Shown piece after piece: positions 7,347-15,889 of a stretch of DNA of 64,000 bases. The position numbers were made by a program, and so were the translations under genes. Source of the stretch: Salinirubellus litoreus (GTDB taxonomy: Archaea > Halobacteriota > Halobacteria > Halobacteriales > Haloarculaceae); NCBI RefSeq assembly GCF_037335815.1, contig NZ_CP147841.1, forward strand, positions 310,001 to 374,000. The letters run 5' to 3'. Below the pieces are notes generated by a model that did not search any database, was not told the DNA's origin, and saw only the letters and a list, made by a program, of their open reading frames with translations. Every line of letters begins with the position of its first letter. The stretch's first letter is position 1.

Positions 7347-8789
7347 ATGCGAGGAGAGGTCCGCCGGTTCGCCGCGGCCGTCTGCTGTCTCGCGCTCGCG
7401 CTCACCGGGAGTCTCGCCTACGCGGGTACGACGGGTGTCGCGGCGCAGTCGGGGGACGCGCCGAACCCCTGCGTCGGGACGATGGAGCAGCCCGCCGACG
7501 GCACCACGCTCGTCTCGATCCAGGGGGTGAGGTTCGTCGAGGGCGAGGGGTTCACCAAGCCACCGGGGATGATGGTCGCGTTCGGCCCCGAAGGCGAGTT
7601 CCAGTACGCCTTCAACGGCTCCGCCCGCGGGCGCTGGTGGGTGTACGACGTCGATCCGCTTCCGAACGGGAACATCCTGCTGGCCTCGACCGAGCCCGGC
7701 GTCTCCGTGGCTCAGGAGATCGATCCCAGCACCGGGGAGAACGTCTGGCTGAAGCGATTCGACGGGCACAACGGGGGCGAGTCCGGCTTCCACCCGGAGA
7801 ACGTCACCGACGCCCACGACATCGACATCATCAACGACGAGGAGCTCCTGATCGCCGACAAGGGGACCGGTCACCACCGGCTCCTGATCTACAACCGCAC
7901 GATCGAGTCGGTCACCTGGGAGTGGCGCTTCGCCAACCACACCGACGAGTTCCCGAAATCCGGCGGCGGCCCCTACGAGCAGGACTGGACGCACGTCAAC
8001 GACGTGGACAAGGTGGGCCCCGGGAAGTACATGGCGTCGGTCCGGAACTTCGACCGGGTGGTCGTCGTCGACCGGGAGTCGAAGGCCATCGAGCTCTCGC
8101 TCGGGAGCGACGACGACTATCGGTTCATGAACGAGCAGCACAACCCGCAGTACCTGGAGACCGAGTCGGGCGAGCCGACGATACTCATCGCCGACTCGCT
8201 GAACGACCGGGTCGTCGAGTGGACGCGCCAGGACGGCGAGTGGGTCATGACCTGGGAACTGGTCGGCGGCGGCCTCGACGAGCCACGGGACGCCGACCGG
8301 CTGCCCAACGGAAACACGCTCGTCGTCGACCGGAAGGGCCACCGGACGATGGAGGTCGCTCCCAACGGCACGGTGGTGTGGGAGGTCTACACGCCGTGGC
8401 AGCCCTACGACGCCGAGCGCGCCCGGATCGGGGACGAGCCCGGCGGACCGACGAGCGTCGATATGGGGACGGACGAGTCGGTCGAGCTGACGAACTCGGC
8501 GGGCTACGACACCGAGCGTATCGAGGCGTGCGGGCAGGCGCTCCGGGAGTTCGCCCCCTCGGGGAGCGGCGGCGTGCTCGGGTTCCTCGGCGGGTCGGAG
8601 GAGGGCGGTGGCTTCGACTACCAGGGGCCGAACTCGACGGACGGCGGGAACGAGGACGACGGGTTCGACGGAACGGACACGAGCCCCACCGAGTCGTCGT
8701 CCGGCGTGCCGACCTCGCTGATGGTCGTCGGCCTGATCGTACTGCTCGTCGTCGTGGCCGGATCGGTCCTGCTCGTCCGGCGGGAGTAG
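7347..8789 (+). CDS. Arylsulfotransferase-like (ASST) surface protein
   Basis: A 480-residue protein with an N-terminal hydrophobic signal (residues about 10-32, ending GVAAQS), a large beta-propeller-like body, a Ser/Thr/Gly/Asp-rich stalk (about 405-450) and a C-terminal membrane helix followed by RRE, giving a cell-surface anchor. Body repeats such as DPLPNGNILLAS, DADRLPNGNTLVVD and DAHDIDIINDEELLIAD match the ASST family (PQQ-propeller-like). The sulfotransferase activity of haloarchaeal members is not established; several Asn-x-Ser/Thr sites suit N-glycosylation. The ATG is preferred over a GTG two codons upstream. Confidence 0.8.
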   Translation: MRGEVRRFAAAVCCLALALTGSLAYAGTTGVAAQSGDAPNPCVGTMEQPADGTTLVSIQGVRFVEGEGFTKPPGMMVAFGPEGEFQYAFNGSARGRWWVYDVDPLPNGNILLASTEPGVSVAQEIDPSTGENVWLKRFDGHNGGESGFHPENVTDAHDIDIINDEELLIADKGTGHHRLLIYNRTIESVTWEWRFANHTDEFPKSGGGPYEQDWTHVNDVDKVGPGKYMASVRNFDRVVVVDRESKAIELSLGSDDDYRFMNEQHNPQYLETESGEPTILIADSLNDRVVEWTRQDGEWVMTWELVGGGLDEPRDADRLPNGNTLVVDRKGHRTMEVAPNGTVVWEVYTPWQPYDAERARIGDEPGGPTSVDMGTDESVELTNSAGYDTERIEACGQALREFAPSGSGGVLGFLGGSEEGGGFDYQGPNSTDGGNEDDGFDGTDTSPTESSSGVPTSLMVVGLIVLLVVVAGSVLLVRRE

Positions 8790-8815
8790 GACGGCTGGCC
8801 CCCGCCCCGCGGCGG

Positions 8816-9640
8816 CTACAGTTCGTACCGCTCGCCGTCGACGGCCATGTCCTCCTGGAAGGACTCCTCGGCCGGTGGGAAGTGCGACAGGTGGACGATC
8901 CGGTGATCGGCCGCGTCGAGGTCAGCCGCGAGGTCGCGCGCGCCCTCGAACGTCATGTGTTTCGTCCCGAACGTCCTCGGTACGCCGTCCTCGCGTTCGT
9001 GTCTACCGCCGAGCGGGTGGTACTCACAGAGGTGTGCCGGGACGATGCCGTCGGCGAGGAGGAGGTCGGGATCGGAGAGTAGCCTGCGGGACTCCTCGGG
9101 GATGCCGTAGCTCGTATCGCCCGACAACGAGAGCACGCCCCCGGTGTCGGGATCCTCGATTCGAGCCCCGTAGCAGACGAGCGGCGGGTGGTCGACGGGG
9201 ACGAGCGTCACCTCGAGGCCGGCGGCCTCGAACGGCTCGAACGGCGACTGTGAGACGGGCGTGACCGCGTCGAGGTAGTCGTACTTGCGGTCGATCGTCC
9301 CGCGGACCGACTCGCCGGTCTCGGGGTCGGTCTCGTCGGCGGCGTGTACCGAGACGTCCGAGAGCAGTCGATAGGCGTTTCCGAGGCCGTCGAGGTGATC
9401 GAAGTGGATGTGGGTGATCAGTATCTCGTCGGGGAGGTCGACCCCCTCGCGGAGGAACTGGTAGCGAAAGTCCGGGCTGGCGTCGACGAGCAGCGACTCG
9501 TCCGTCCGCTCGTTGCGGACGTGGACGGAGAAGCGAGTCCGCTCGACGCCGCGTTCGCGGGCCTCGGTACAGGTGTCACAGTCGCACCCGACCGTCGGCG
9601 TCCCGGTCGTGTCGCCGGTACCCAGCAGGGTGACCTCCAT
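8816..9640 (-). CDS. MBL-fold phosphodiesterase, PhnP-like
   Basis: A 274-residue metallo-beta-lactamase-fold hydrolase. The metal motif THIHFDHLDG gives His77, His79, Asp81 and His82; further ligands are expected in VDHPPLVCYG, SLSGDTSYG and the C-terminal HLSHFPP. An N-terminal CDCDTC knuckle (19-24) is typical of the PhnP branch, which cleaves cyclic phosphodiesters such as phosphoribosyl 1,2-cyclic phosphate. No phn genes are adjacent, so the substrate is open. Convergent with the ASST gene, 26 bases apart. Confidence 0.82.
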   Translation of the reverse strand: MEVTLLGTGDTTGTPTVGCDCDTCTEARERGVERTRFSVHVRNERTDESLLVDASPDFRYQFLREGVDLPDEILITHIHFDHLDGLGNAYRLLSDVSVHAADETDPETGESVRGTIDRKYDYLDAVTPVSQSPFEPFEAAGLEVTLVPVDHPPLVCYGARIEDPDTGGVLSLSGDTSYGIPEESRRLLSDPDLLLADGIVPAHLCEYHPLGGRHEREDGVPRTFGTKHMTFEGARDLAADLDAADHRIVHLSHFPPAEESFQEDMAVDGERYEL

Positions 9641-9694
9641 CGTGGTGGCTCTGGTGGGGCGGCCGCCTAAACCCCGCGGTCGCCGGCGGCCGGT

Positions 9695-10465
9695 TCACGC
9701 ATCCGCAACCCGTACGGGGTCGCCGACGCCGAGCGTCCCGCCGCGGTCGGCCTCGACGACGCTGGCGATGATCGTCAGGGTGTAGTAGTGGTCGAACGCC
9801 CCCGGGTCGGCCCACTCGGGGAACGTCGCCTCCCGACGGCTGACGAACCGCTCTCGGAACTCCGGGGTCGGCTCGCCGGTATCGGGGTCGCGCTCGGGCA
9901 CCACACACCGTCCACAGGGCGTGACGCCCTCGAATCGGAGGTCACCGGCGACGAACGACGGCGCGTCGGGACCGACGAAGCGGTCCTCCCAGAACGCGGG
10001 GACGCCACCGATCTCGACGTTCGTCCGGAGCCGTCGCCGCGCCCCCTCGACGGTCACGTCCTCGAACCACGAGGCGACGGCCTCGAGCGTCGCGGTGCTG
10101 ACGACGGAGGGGCCCATCTCCCGACGGTCGACGAACCCCAGGGACCGATCCCGCTGCAGCGTCAGGTCGGCGTCGAAGAACCCGGCGAACCACTCGGCCG
10201 CCCGGTCGCGCTCGGCGTCGAGGTCGAACCGGCGTCGCTCCTCTCCGGCTTCGACCGTCAGTTCCCCCGTCGACGTCTCGTACCCCGTCCGCAGGTCGTG
10301 GACGCGGTCGGTCCGCTTCCCGTTCACGACCTCGCCCGCGGCGTCGAACAGCGCGAACTCCCGATCGTGCTCGACGGTCCCGCCATCGAGTATCCGCGCT
10401 CGCTCGAGGTCGATGCCGTCGAGTCCCTTCACCGGATACACGGTGATCCGTTCGACGTGTCCCAT
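9695..10465 (-). CDS. MOSC-domain protein
   Basis: A 256-residue MOSC protein of the YcbX/mARC branch. The N-terminal beta-barrel block (MGHVERITVYPVKGLDGID) is followed by the MOSC domain with the conserved cysteine region GVTPCGRCVVPERDPDTGE near the C-terminus. Relatives bind molybdenum cofactor and reduce N-hydroxylated compounds, or sulfurate the cofactor; which applies here cannot be told. The ATG is preferred over an upstream start whose extension reads into the repeat-rich gap. Confidence 0.82.
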   Translation of the reverse strand: MGHVERITVYPVKGLDGIDLERARILDGGTVEHDREFALFDAAGEVVNGKRTDRVHDLRTGYETSTGELTVEAGEERRRFDLDAERDRAAEWFAGFFDADLTLQRDRSLGFVDRREMGPSVVSTATLEAVASWFEDVTVEGARRRLRTNVEIGGVPAFWEDRFVGPDAPSFVAGDLRFEGVTPCGRCVVPERDPDTGEPTPEFRERFVSRREATFPEWADPGAFDHYYTLTIIASVVEADRGGTLGVGDPVRVADA

Positions 10466-10816
10466 CGTGACGACTCCACACCCGGGCCGGGTATAGGTCT
10501 GTCCGCCCCGGGCGCTGCGTCGCCGGACGAGGGCATCCACCCGAAACGTTCGTGGTCGATCGAGGAGGGAACCGCCGTTCGCTATTCCGGGGTCTCACTG
10601 CGGTCGGCTTCGCTGCTCGCGGGTCGCTACTCACGGCTCACTCCGTTCGCCGTTCGTATTTTCGAGGTCCCGGTCGCTCAGGCGGACTCGCTACACGCGT
10701 CCGCCACGGCCCTCGTTCGCTAGCGCTCACGAGGACTCCGCTCCCTACGACCTCGCTGCTCGCGGGTCGCTCCGCTCCCCGCTCGCTATCCCGAGGCCTC
10801 CCTTCGGTCGGCCTCG
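10466..10816. repeat. Gap filled with tandem REP-like units (stop-codon repeat family)
   Basis: A 351-base gap with no supported gene. From about 10555 to 10816 it contains at least three degenerate units built from GCTCGCGGGTCGCTCCGC, CCCCGCTCGCTAT and GAGGCCTCCCTTCGGTCGG. Reading along the minus strand, the last unit starts with the TAG stop of the downstream dehydrogenase (TAGCGAGGCCGACCG). The same unit follows the stop at 63423 and is inserted in frame in the gene at 34420-35877. Confidence 0.75.
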
Positions 10817-11830
10817 CTACTCCTCCACTCCGGCGTTCTCGGTCGCCGAGTTGGGCATCGGCTCCCCCCGGAGCCCGGCGAGGATGTTGTCGGCGGTCAT
10901 GACCGCCATCTCGGTCCGGGTCTCCACGGAGGCGCTCCCGATGTGGGGCGCGATAGTGAGCTTCTCGGGAGCGTAGTCGAGCAGCGAGTGGTCGGCGGGG
11001 AGCGGCTCGGGGTCGGTCACGTCGAGCGCGGCGTGGCGTATCCGGTCCTCCTCGAGCGCCGCTTCGAGCGCGTCGGTGTCCACCACCTCGCCGCGCGCGG
11101 TGTTGACGAGGACCGCATCCTCGCCCATCAGGTCGAGTTCGTGCTCGCCGATCAGCCCCGCCGTCTCGTCGTCGAGCGGGACGTGGAGCGAGACGTAGTC
11201 CGACCGTTCGAGCAGGTCGTCGAGTTCGCAGAACTCGGCGTCGATACCGTACTCGGCGAGTTCGGCCTCGCACTCCTCCTTCGGTTCCGTGGCCGTGTAG
11301 CAGACGTCCATGTCGAAGCCGGCGGCCCGGCGGGCGAACGCGGTACCGATGCTCCCGAGGCCGACGACCCCGAGGGTGGCGTCGAAGACGTCGCGGCCGA
11401 GCAGGATCTTCGGCCCCCAGGTCTCCCACTCGCCGTCGTGGACGTAGTGGTCGGCCTCGGTCACCCGGCGGGCGGCGGCCATCAGGAGCGCCCACCCGAA
11501 GTCGGCGGTCGTCTCCGAGAGGACGCCGGGAGTGTAGCCGACGGGGATGTCGCGCTCGGCGGCGGCTTCGAGGTCGACGTGGTCGTAGCCGACCGACATG
11601 GTCCCGACGACCTCGAGCGCGGGCGAGGCGTCGAGCACCTCGGCGTCGACGACGTCGGAGACGGTACAGAACAGCGCCGCCGCCTCGCACTCGGCCAGCT
11701 CCTCGACGAGCGTGTCGTGGGGCGGGGCGGTCTTCTCCTCCCAGACGACCACTTCGCACTCCTCCTCGAGCCGGTCGATCCCTTCCTGTGGTACGTCGCG
11801 GGTCAGGTAGACGGTCTGCCGACCTGTCAT
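10817..11830 (-). CDS. D-2-hydroxyacid dehydrogenase
   Basis: A 337-residue NAD(P)-dependent dehydrogenase of the D-isomer-specific family (glyoxylate/hydroxypyruvate reductase-like). Dinucleotide motif GLGSIG at 157-162; catalytic Arg246 (NTARGE), Glu275 (DPEP) and His296 (APHIGS) are all present. Substrate-side residues (MSVGYDHVD) match glyoxylate reductases more than phosphoglycerate dehydrogenase, but the substrate is not certain. Its TAG is part of a REP-like repeat that fills the downstream gap. Confidence 0.9.
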   Translation of the reverse strand: MTGRQTVYLTRDVPQEGIDRLEEECEVVVWEEKTAPPHDTLVEELAECEAAALFCTVSDVVDAEVLDASPALEVVGTMSVGYDHVDLEAAAERDIPVGYTPGVLSETTADFGWALLMAAARRVTEADHYVHDGEWETWGPKILLGRDVFDATLGVVGLGSIGTAFARRAAGFDMDVCYTATEPKEECEAELAEYGIDAEFCELDDLLERSDYVSLHVPLDDETAGLIGEHELDLMGEDAVLVNTARGEVVDTDALEAALEEDRIRHAALDVTDPEPLPADHSLLDYAPEKLTIAPHIGSASVETRTEMAVMTADNILAGLRGEPMPNSATENAGVEE

Positions 11831-12207
11831 TCGTGGTCGGGTCGACGCTCGCCGTCAATACTCTTGTGGTCGTCGCTCGTCGTCGCTCGTCACCACTCGT
11901 CGTCCTCGTCGACACCTCACTCGGGACTGGGCTGCCGGTCGTGTTACGTAAAGCGTCGATTGTAGTGCCGCACGGCGGTTAGTGAGCCCACGCCCCGATC
12001 GACCATCGATCCCACCGATCCACCGAGCGCCCTCGATTCGGCGGGGTGAACGGACTGAGCCGGACAGTGACAGAATCGAGCGGGAAAACGGTACACCAGT
12101 AACTCCTGAAATTCGCCCCACTCCCGGCGGTTTCTGCTCCGATCGACACGATCCTGCACACCCGGAACAAGTACTAAGTGAGTCTGTAATCGTATTTAGT
12201 ACGAAAA
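11831..12207. other. Intergenic region upstream of the dockerin-like gene
   Basis: 377 bases between divergent genes. It has a TCGTCGCTCGTCG microrepeat (about 11868-11905), patches of lower GC, and near the right end an inverted repeat just before the next ATG. No reading frame here looks coding: no start is supported and the codons lack the strong G/C third-position bias. Confidence 0.6.
12171..12202 (+). promoter_or_regulatory. Inverted repeat before the dockerin-like gene, possible operator
   Basis: GTACTAA (12171-12177) and TTAGTAC (12196-12202) are perfect inverted repeats with 18 bases between them; the right arm ends five bases before the ATG. The AT-rich CGTATTTAGTACGAAAA around the start is unusual in this GC-rich window. 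The layout would suit a repressor site over the start region; the protein is unknown. Confidence 0.45.
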
Positions 12208-13761
12208 ATGACACCGGGAGAAAATATTGGGCCCGTCGGGCGGAGGCGGATCCTCCGTACCCTCGGGAGAGCGGGTGCTGGTGTCGGCATCGCCAACACG
12301 GGAGCGGCGGATCGAGTGGGAGACGGCGACGCCGCAAGCGGCCTGTTCCACGCTCTCGGGATCGTGAGCACCGATGCGCGGGGCGTCGACGAGGAGGCAA
12401 TAGACCAACACGGAGCGCGGAACGCCGACGGGCGGAGCGATCTCGGGAGCCAGCAGCAGTCGGGGTGGAACCACTTCTTCAGCAACGGGCTGGACGACCT
12501 GATTCCGGATACCGCGGCGAACGGCGGCGGCTACATGATGGTCTACCACGACGAGGAGCGCGTGAAGAGCGTAGACCCGGCGGGGGAGGAGAGATGGAAG
12601 AAATCGTACGAGACGGAACTGGGCGCTGTGCTCCCGATAAGCGAGACGAACGGTGGGGGATACCTGCTCGTCCCCGGCTCGGAACTCGTACGCCTGGGGC
12701 AAGATGGGTCGACACAGTGGCGGCGGTCATACGAGAGCGAGGACTGGGAACGAAATATCGACTCAATCATCGAGGCAGGATCGAACGGGTTCCTGGTCGG
12801 AGGCAACGCATACCCAGACGACCTTGTCGGCGTGACCTGGGTGGCGAAAATAAACGGAGACGGCGCGATAACGTGGGAACTCAAGGAGTACCTCGTCGAT
12901 GAACCCCCAACGGAGGGGGCCGCTCCGTGGGCATACGATGTTCACAGGGCGGAGGGCGGCGGCTATCTGATAGAAGTCAGGGGAATCTCCGATCGTTCGT
13001 TGGTCAAGCTTGACGAAAGCGGAGCGATCGAGTGGAACCTCGGTTATCAGGAGATTAACAGCAGAATCTACGTGACGGACGAGGGCTCGATCATCGTGGT
13101 CGAGGGATCCAGTCTGATGAGAGTAACCGGCGAGGGCACGATACAGTGGACGAAGGAGGTCGATTTCGATAACTATCACAATCAGATCCTGGAGGGCGAA
13201 AACGGGTTCCTCGTCGCGGGGTGGCGTTCCTACGGGGAGGAGTACATCCTGGAGATGATCGGGGGCGAGGGGAGACAGCGGTGGTGGCGGAGCTACGACC
13301 AGCGCTACACGATCGGGCACGGGAAGCCGGACGGCTACGTCCTCTTCGGGGACGACACCGTACGGAAGATAAGCGCGGCCGGAGCGAACGAGTGGGAACG
13401 GCCGCTCTACACCCCCACCGACATCGAGCACCTCTCCCATCTGGACGGCGGGGGGTATCTCCTCGGTGGTGGCAGTGGACCGAGCTGGGTTGCGATGCGG
13501 GAGAACTTCGCCGGCGGCCTCGCGGTGCTGCCGGACGTCGACGGGGACGGCAACCCCTCCCAGGATCCGGACGGTGACGGCCGCTTCGAGGACGTCAACG
13601 GGGACGGGAGCACGGACGTCGGTGACGCCCAGGCATTGTACAACAACCGCAACACCATGGCGATCAAGATCAACCGCGAGCTGTACGACTTCAACGACGA
13701 CGGGGCGGTGAACGTGGGGGACGCCCAGGCGCTGTTCGCCGAGGTCACCGAGGAGGACTGA
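12208..13761 (+). CDS. Tat-exported beta-propeller protein with C-terminal dockerin-like repeats
   Basis: A 517-residue exported protein. The N-terminus has a twin-arginine-type signal (GRRRILRTLGRAGAG). The body has about eight repeats of ~40 residues of the form GGGYLLV...LDxxGxxxWxxxY (first at ~107, last at ~424), as in a beta-propeller. The end has two calcium-binding dockerin-type motifs, DVNGDGSTDVGDAQAL (462-477) and FNDDGAVNVGDAQALF (495-510), the usual haloarchaeal form. Dockerin motifs suggest attachment to a cohesin-like partner at the surface. Codon use is less GC-biased than in neighbours (AAA, ATA and AGA-type codons occur), which with the flanking mobile-looking element suggests transfer. 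Ligand unknown. Confidence 0.75.
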   Translation: MTPGENIGPVGRRRILRTLGRAGAGVGIANTGAADRVGDGDAASGLFHALGIVSTDARGVDEEAIDQHGARNADGRSDLGSQQQSGWNHFFSNGLDDLIPDTAANGGGYMMVYHDEERVKSVDPAGEERWKKSYETELGAVLPISETNGGGYLLVPGSELVRLGQDGSTQWRRSYESEDWERNIDSIIEAGSNGFLVGGNAYPDDLVGVTWVAKINGDGAITWELKEYLVDEPPTEGAAPWAYDVHRAEGGGYLIEVRGISDRSLVKLDESGAIEWNLGYQEINSRIYVTDEGSIIVVEGSSLMRVTGEGTIQWTKEVDFDNYHNQILEGENGFLVAGWRSYGEEYILEMIGGEGRQRWWRSYDQRYTIGHGKPDGYVLFGDDTVRKISAAGANEWERPLYTPTDIEHLSHLDGGGYLLGGGSGPSWVAMRENFAGGLAVLPDVDGDGNPSQDPDGDGRFEDVNGDGSTDVGDAQALYNNRNTMAIKINRELYDFNDDGAVNVGDAQALFAEVTEED

Positions 13762-13955
13762 CCGATCGGCGGGCAGGATGGCCGAGAGGTCGTAAACCGG
13801 CCCCGTTCCCGTGGACCGGGATCCGCGACGCGAACCTACCCCAAAGGTGAGGCAGTAGCCCGGGGCACCGGCCGAGGGACCCGAAACGGCCGAGACGGTT
13901 CGTCGTGCTCGCGTTCCTCGACCGTGCGGGCGCAGGGCGGCGTTCCCGGGACCAC
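13762..13955. other. Intergenic stretch between dockerin-like gene and miniature element
   Basis: GC-rich non-coding sequence with short self-complementary blocks. I compared it by eye with SRP RNA and RNase P RNA signatures and found no convincing match. Nothing further can be supported. Confidence 0.4.
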
Positions 13956-14039
13956 CTATAGTAGCGTTTGGAACCGATGACACACTCCGGACGGGGACGG
14001 TCCCCATCCGTAAATAAAGACTTCCAAACGCTACTATAG
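13956..14039. mobile_element. 84-bp miniature element with perfect 18-bp terminal inverted repeats
   Basis: CTATAGTAGCGTTTGGAA (13956-13973) is exactly repeated in inverse at 14022-14039. The 48-base middle contains a second small inverted repeat (GGACGGGGA / TCCCCATCC). No coding capacity and no clear target duplication in the flanks (ACCAC on the left, CGGGG on the right). Size and perfect ends suit a MITE moved by a transposase elsewhere. A 15-of-17 match to the right end (TCCAGACGCTACTACAG) occurs at 38839-38855. Confidence 0.75.
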
Positions 14040-14043
14040 CGGG

Positions 14044-14181
14044 GTGGAGAGTCCGTTCGAGCGGTACACGCTTCCCTCGTACCTGCACGTGCCGACCGTC
14101 GAGCGGATGGCGGCGAGCGCCTCGATGCGCTGGTGTGAGCGGCGAACGGCCGACCCCGAGCTCCGCTGGCGCCACTCGTGA
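14044..14181 (+). CDS. Small ORF or gene remnant beside the miniature element
   Basis: A 45-codon frame from a GTG four bases after the miniature element to TGA. It reads ESPFERYTLPSYLHVPTVER and continues MAASASMRWCERR. Nearly every codon ends in G or C, like the real genes of this window, so it looks coding in origin. No family recognised. It may be a complete small protein or the end of a gene truncated by the element. Confidence 0.35.
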   Translation: MESPFERYTLPSYLHVPTVERMAASASMRWCERRTADPELRWRHS

Positions 14182-14543
14182 TCGGGGACCGGGGTCACGT
14201 CGAGGGTGTCTCCGGGGTGACTGTCGACGCGAGTCGGGACGCAACCCGAAGGGTCCGTCCGAGTGCGCACCGATCGTGTCTGGTCGAGCGCTGATCGGGC
14301 CGTACTCCGGCAGTTTGCGTGCCCGAGTTCCGAATGATCGATGCGCGTTCGAACCGCCGAACGCCGGCGATCCGGTGGGGTGAACGAACCAGCCCGACCG
14401 CTATTGGAGACGAGCCGAAAAGCGGCGAACCAGTACCCCCGGAGAGTTCGCTCTCCGCCCGGCGATCTCAGCTCAAGTTAACACCACCGGACTCCCGAGG
14501 CCAAAGTTTAACCGCCGGTTGAGCGCACCGGGGTACCAGGAAC
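14182..14543. other. Intergenic region upstream of the alcohol dehydrogenase
   Basis: 362 bases without a supported gene. The last 70 bases hold CAAGTTAACACC and AAAGTTTAACCG; the second (around 14503-14514) is about 30-40 bases from the ATG and is the likely TATA region. The remainder shows no repeat or structure that I can support. Confidence 0.45.
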
Positions 14544-15776
14544 ATGACCTACCAGCCCGAATCCGTCTGGGAGTTCAGCATCGCCGACAACGTCACCTTC
14601 GGGGTCGGTGCGGTCGAGGAGGTCTCGGACGTCGTCGCCGAGCGCGACGCGTCGTCCGTCCTCGTCGTCACCGACGCGGGCGTCGCCGACGCCGGCATCC
14701 TCGACACCGTCGTCGAGGCGCTCGGCGACGTCGAGTGTTCGGTCTTCGACGGGGTCGAACCCGACCCGTCGCTCCCCGTGTTCGAGGAGGCGGTCGAGGT
14801 CGCCGAGGAGGCCGACCCCGACGCCATCGTCGGTGTGGGGGGCGGCAGTTCGATGGACGTCGCGAAGACCACGAGCGTCGTCTGCGAGCACGGCGGGTCG
14901 GTCCTCGACTACGTGGCCCCGCCGACGGGCGGGGGTGAGCCGGTCCCGGGGCCCGGAATCCCGACGGTGTGTCTCCCGACGACGTCCGGGACGGGCTCCG
15001 AGACCTCGCCCGTGTCGGTCATCTCGCTCCCCGACGAGGATCTGAAGGTGGGGATCTCGAGCCCCCACCAGCGCCCCGACGTCGCGCTCGTCGACCCCGG
15101 GCTCACGGTGACCCTGCCGCCGGGCCCCACCGCCTCCTCGGGGATGGACGCCCTCTCGCACGCCATCGAGGCGTACACCACCCGGCGCTACGACGCGAAG
15201 CCGACCCCCGACTCCCGGGCGGAGCGGCCCGACTACAACGGCCGGTCGATCCTCACCGACCAGTTCGCCCACCGTGCGATCGAACTCGTCGGGAACAACC
15301 TCCGCGACGCCGTCGACAACGGGAACGACCTGGAGGCGCGCCGCCGGATGGCCCTCGGAAGCTTCATGGCGGGGGCGGCGTTCACCAACGCCGGCCTCGG
15401 GGCGACCCACGCCATCGCGATGGCCGCGGGGGCGATCCACCACACCCCGCACGGCGTGACGATCGCGCTCGCGCTCCCGGACGTGATGCGGTACAACGCG
15501 ACGAGCGCGCCGGATCGGTACGCCGAGATCGCCCGGCTGCTCGGCGAGGACCTGACGGCCACGGGGAGACACGAGGCGGCCGAGGCCGCGGCCCGCGGCG
15601 TCGAGCGGCTCGCCGCCGACGTCGGCATCGACGGCGGTCTCGCCTCGCTCGGCCTCGAATCGGAAGACGTGGGGCACGTCGCCGAGCGGGCGAGCAAGCT
15701 CGAACGGCTGACCGTCGGCAACCCGCGACGGATCGGGCGGGAGGAGCTCGAGACGATCATTCGGGACGCGCTCTGA
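14544..15776 (+). CDS. Iron-containing alcohol dehydrogenase
   Basis: A 410-residue group III (Fe-dependent) dehydrogenase. N-terminal Rossmann-like domain with VGVGGGSSMDVAK (GGGSSMD at 99-105) for the cofactor; the helical domain holds the metal site in GMDALSHAIEAY, GLGATHAIAMA and HHTPHGVTIA. LPTTSGTGSE is the family substrate/phosphate loop. Close in layout to hydroxyacid-oxoacid transhydrogenase and butanol dehydrogenase branches, so the substrate is not fixed. Stands alone between non-coding DNA and a convergent AAA ATPase gene. Confidence 0.9.
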   Translation: MTYQPESVWEFSIADNVTFGVGAVEEVSDVVAERDASSVLVVTDAGVADAGILDTVVEALGDVECSVFDGVEPDPSLPVFEEAVEVAEEADPDAIVGVGGGSSMDVAKTTSVVCEHGGSVLDYVAPPTGGGEPVPGPGIPTVCLPTTSGTGSETSPVSVISLPDEDLKVGISSPHQRPDVALVDPGLTVTLPPGPTASSGMDALSHAIEAYTTRRYDAKPTPDSRAERPDYNGRSILTDQFAHRAIELVGNNLRDAVDNGNDLEARRRMALGSFMAGAAFTNAGLGATHAIAMAAGAIHHTPHGVTIALALPDVMRYNATSAPDRYAEIARLLGEDLTATGRHEAAEAAARGVERLAADVGIDGGLASLGLESEDVGHVAERASKLERLTVGNPRRIGREELETIIRDAL

Positions 15777-15889
15777 GGGACCTCGCTGGTGGGCAGGTAG
15801 TCTCGTCGATGCGGGTCGTCCGGAGACTGATGTCCGGAGAGTGACGGAGAGAGAGCGATCCGGCTACAGGGACGGGAGAAGGGACCGGA

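Noticed and set aside
13762..13955. Possible SRP or RNase P RNA upstream of the miniature element
   Set aside because: Checked by eye for the conserved loops of both RNAs; the AAGGTGAGGCAGTAG stretch does not match either.
12763..14244. Long minus-strand open frame across the dockerin-like gene
   Set aside because: Antisense shadow caused by high GC; the plus-strand protein has clear domains.
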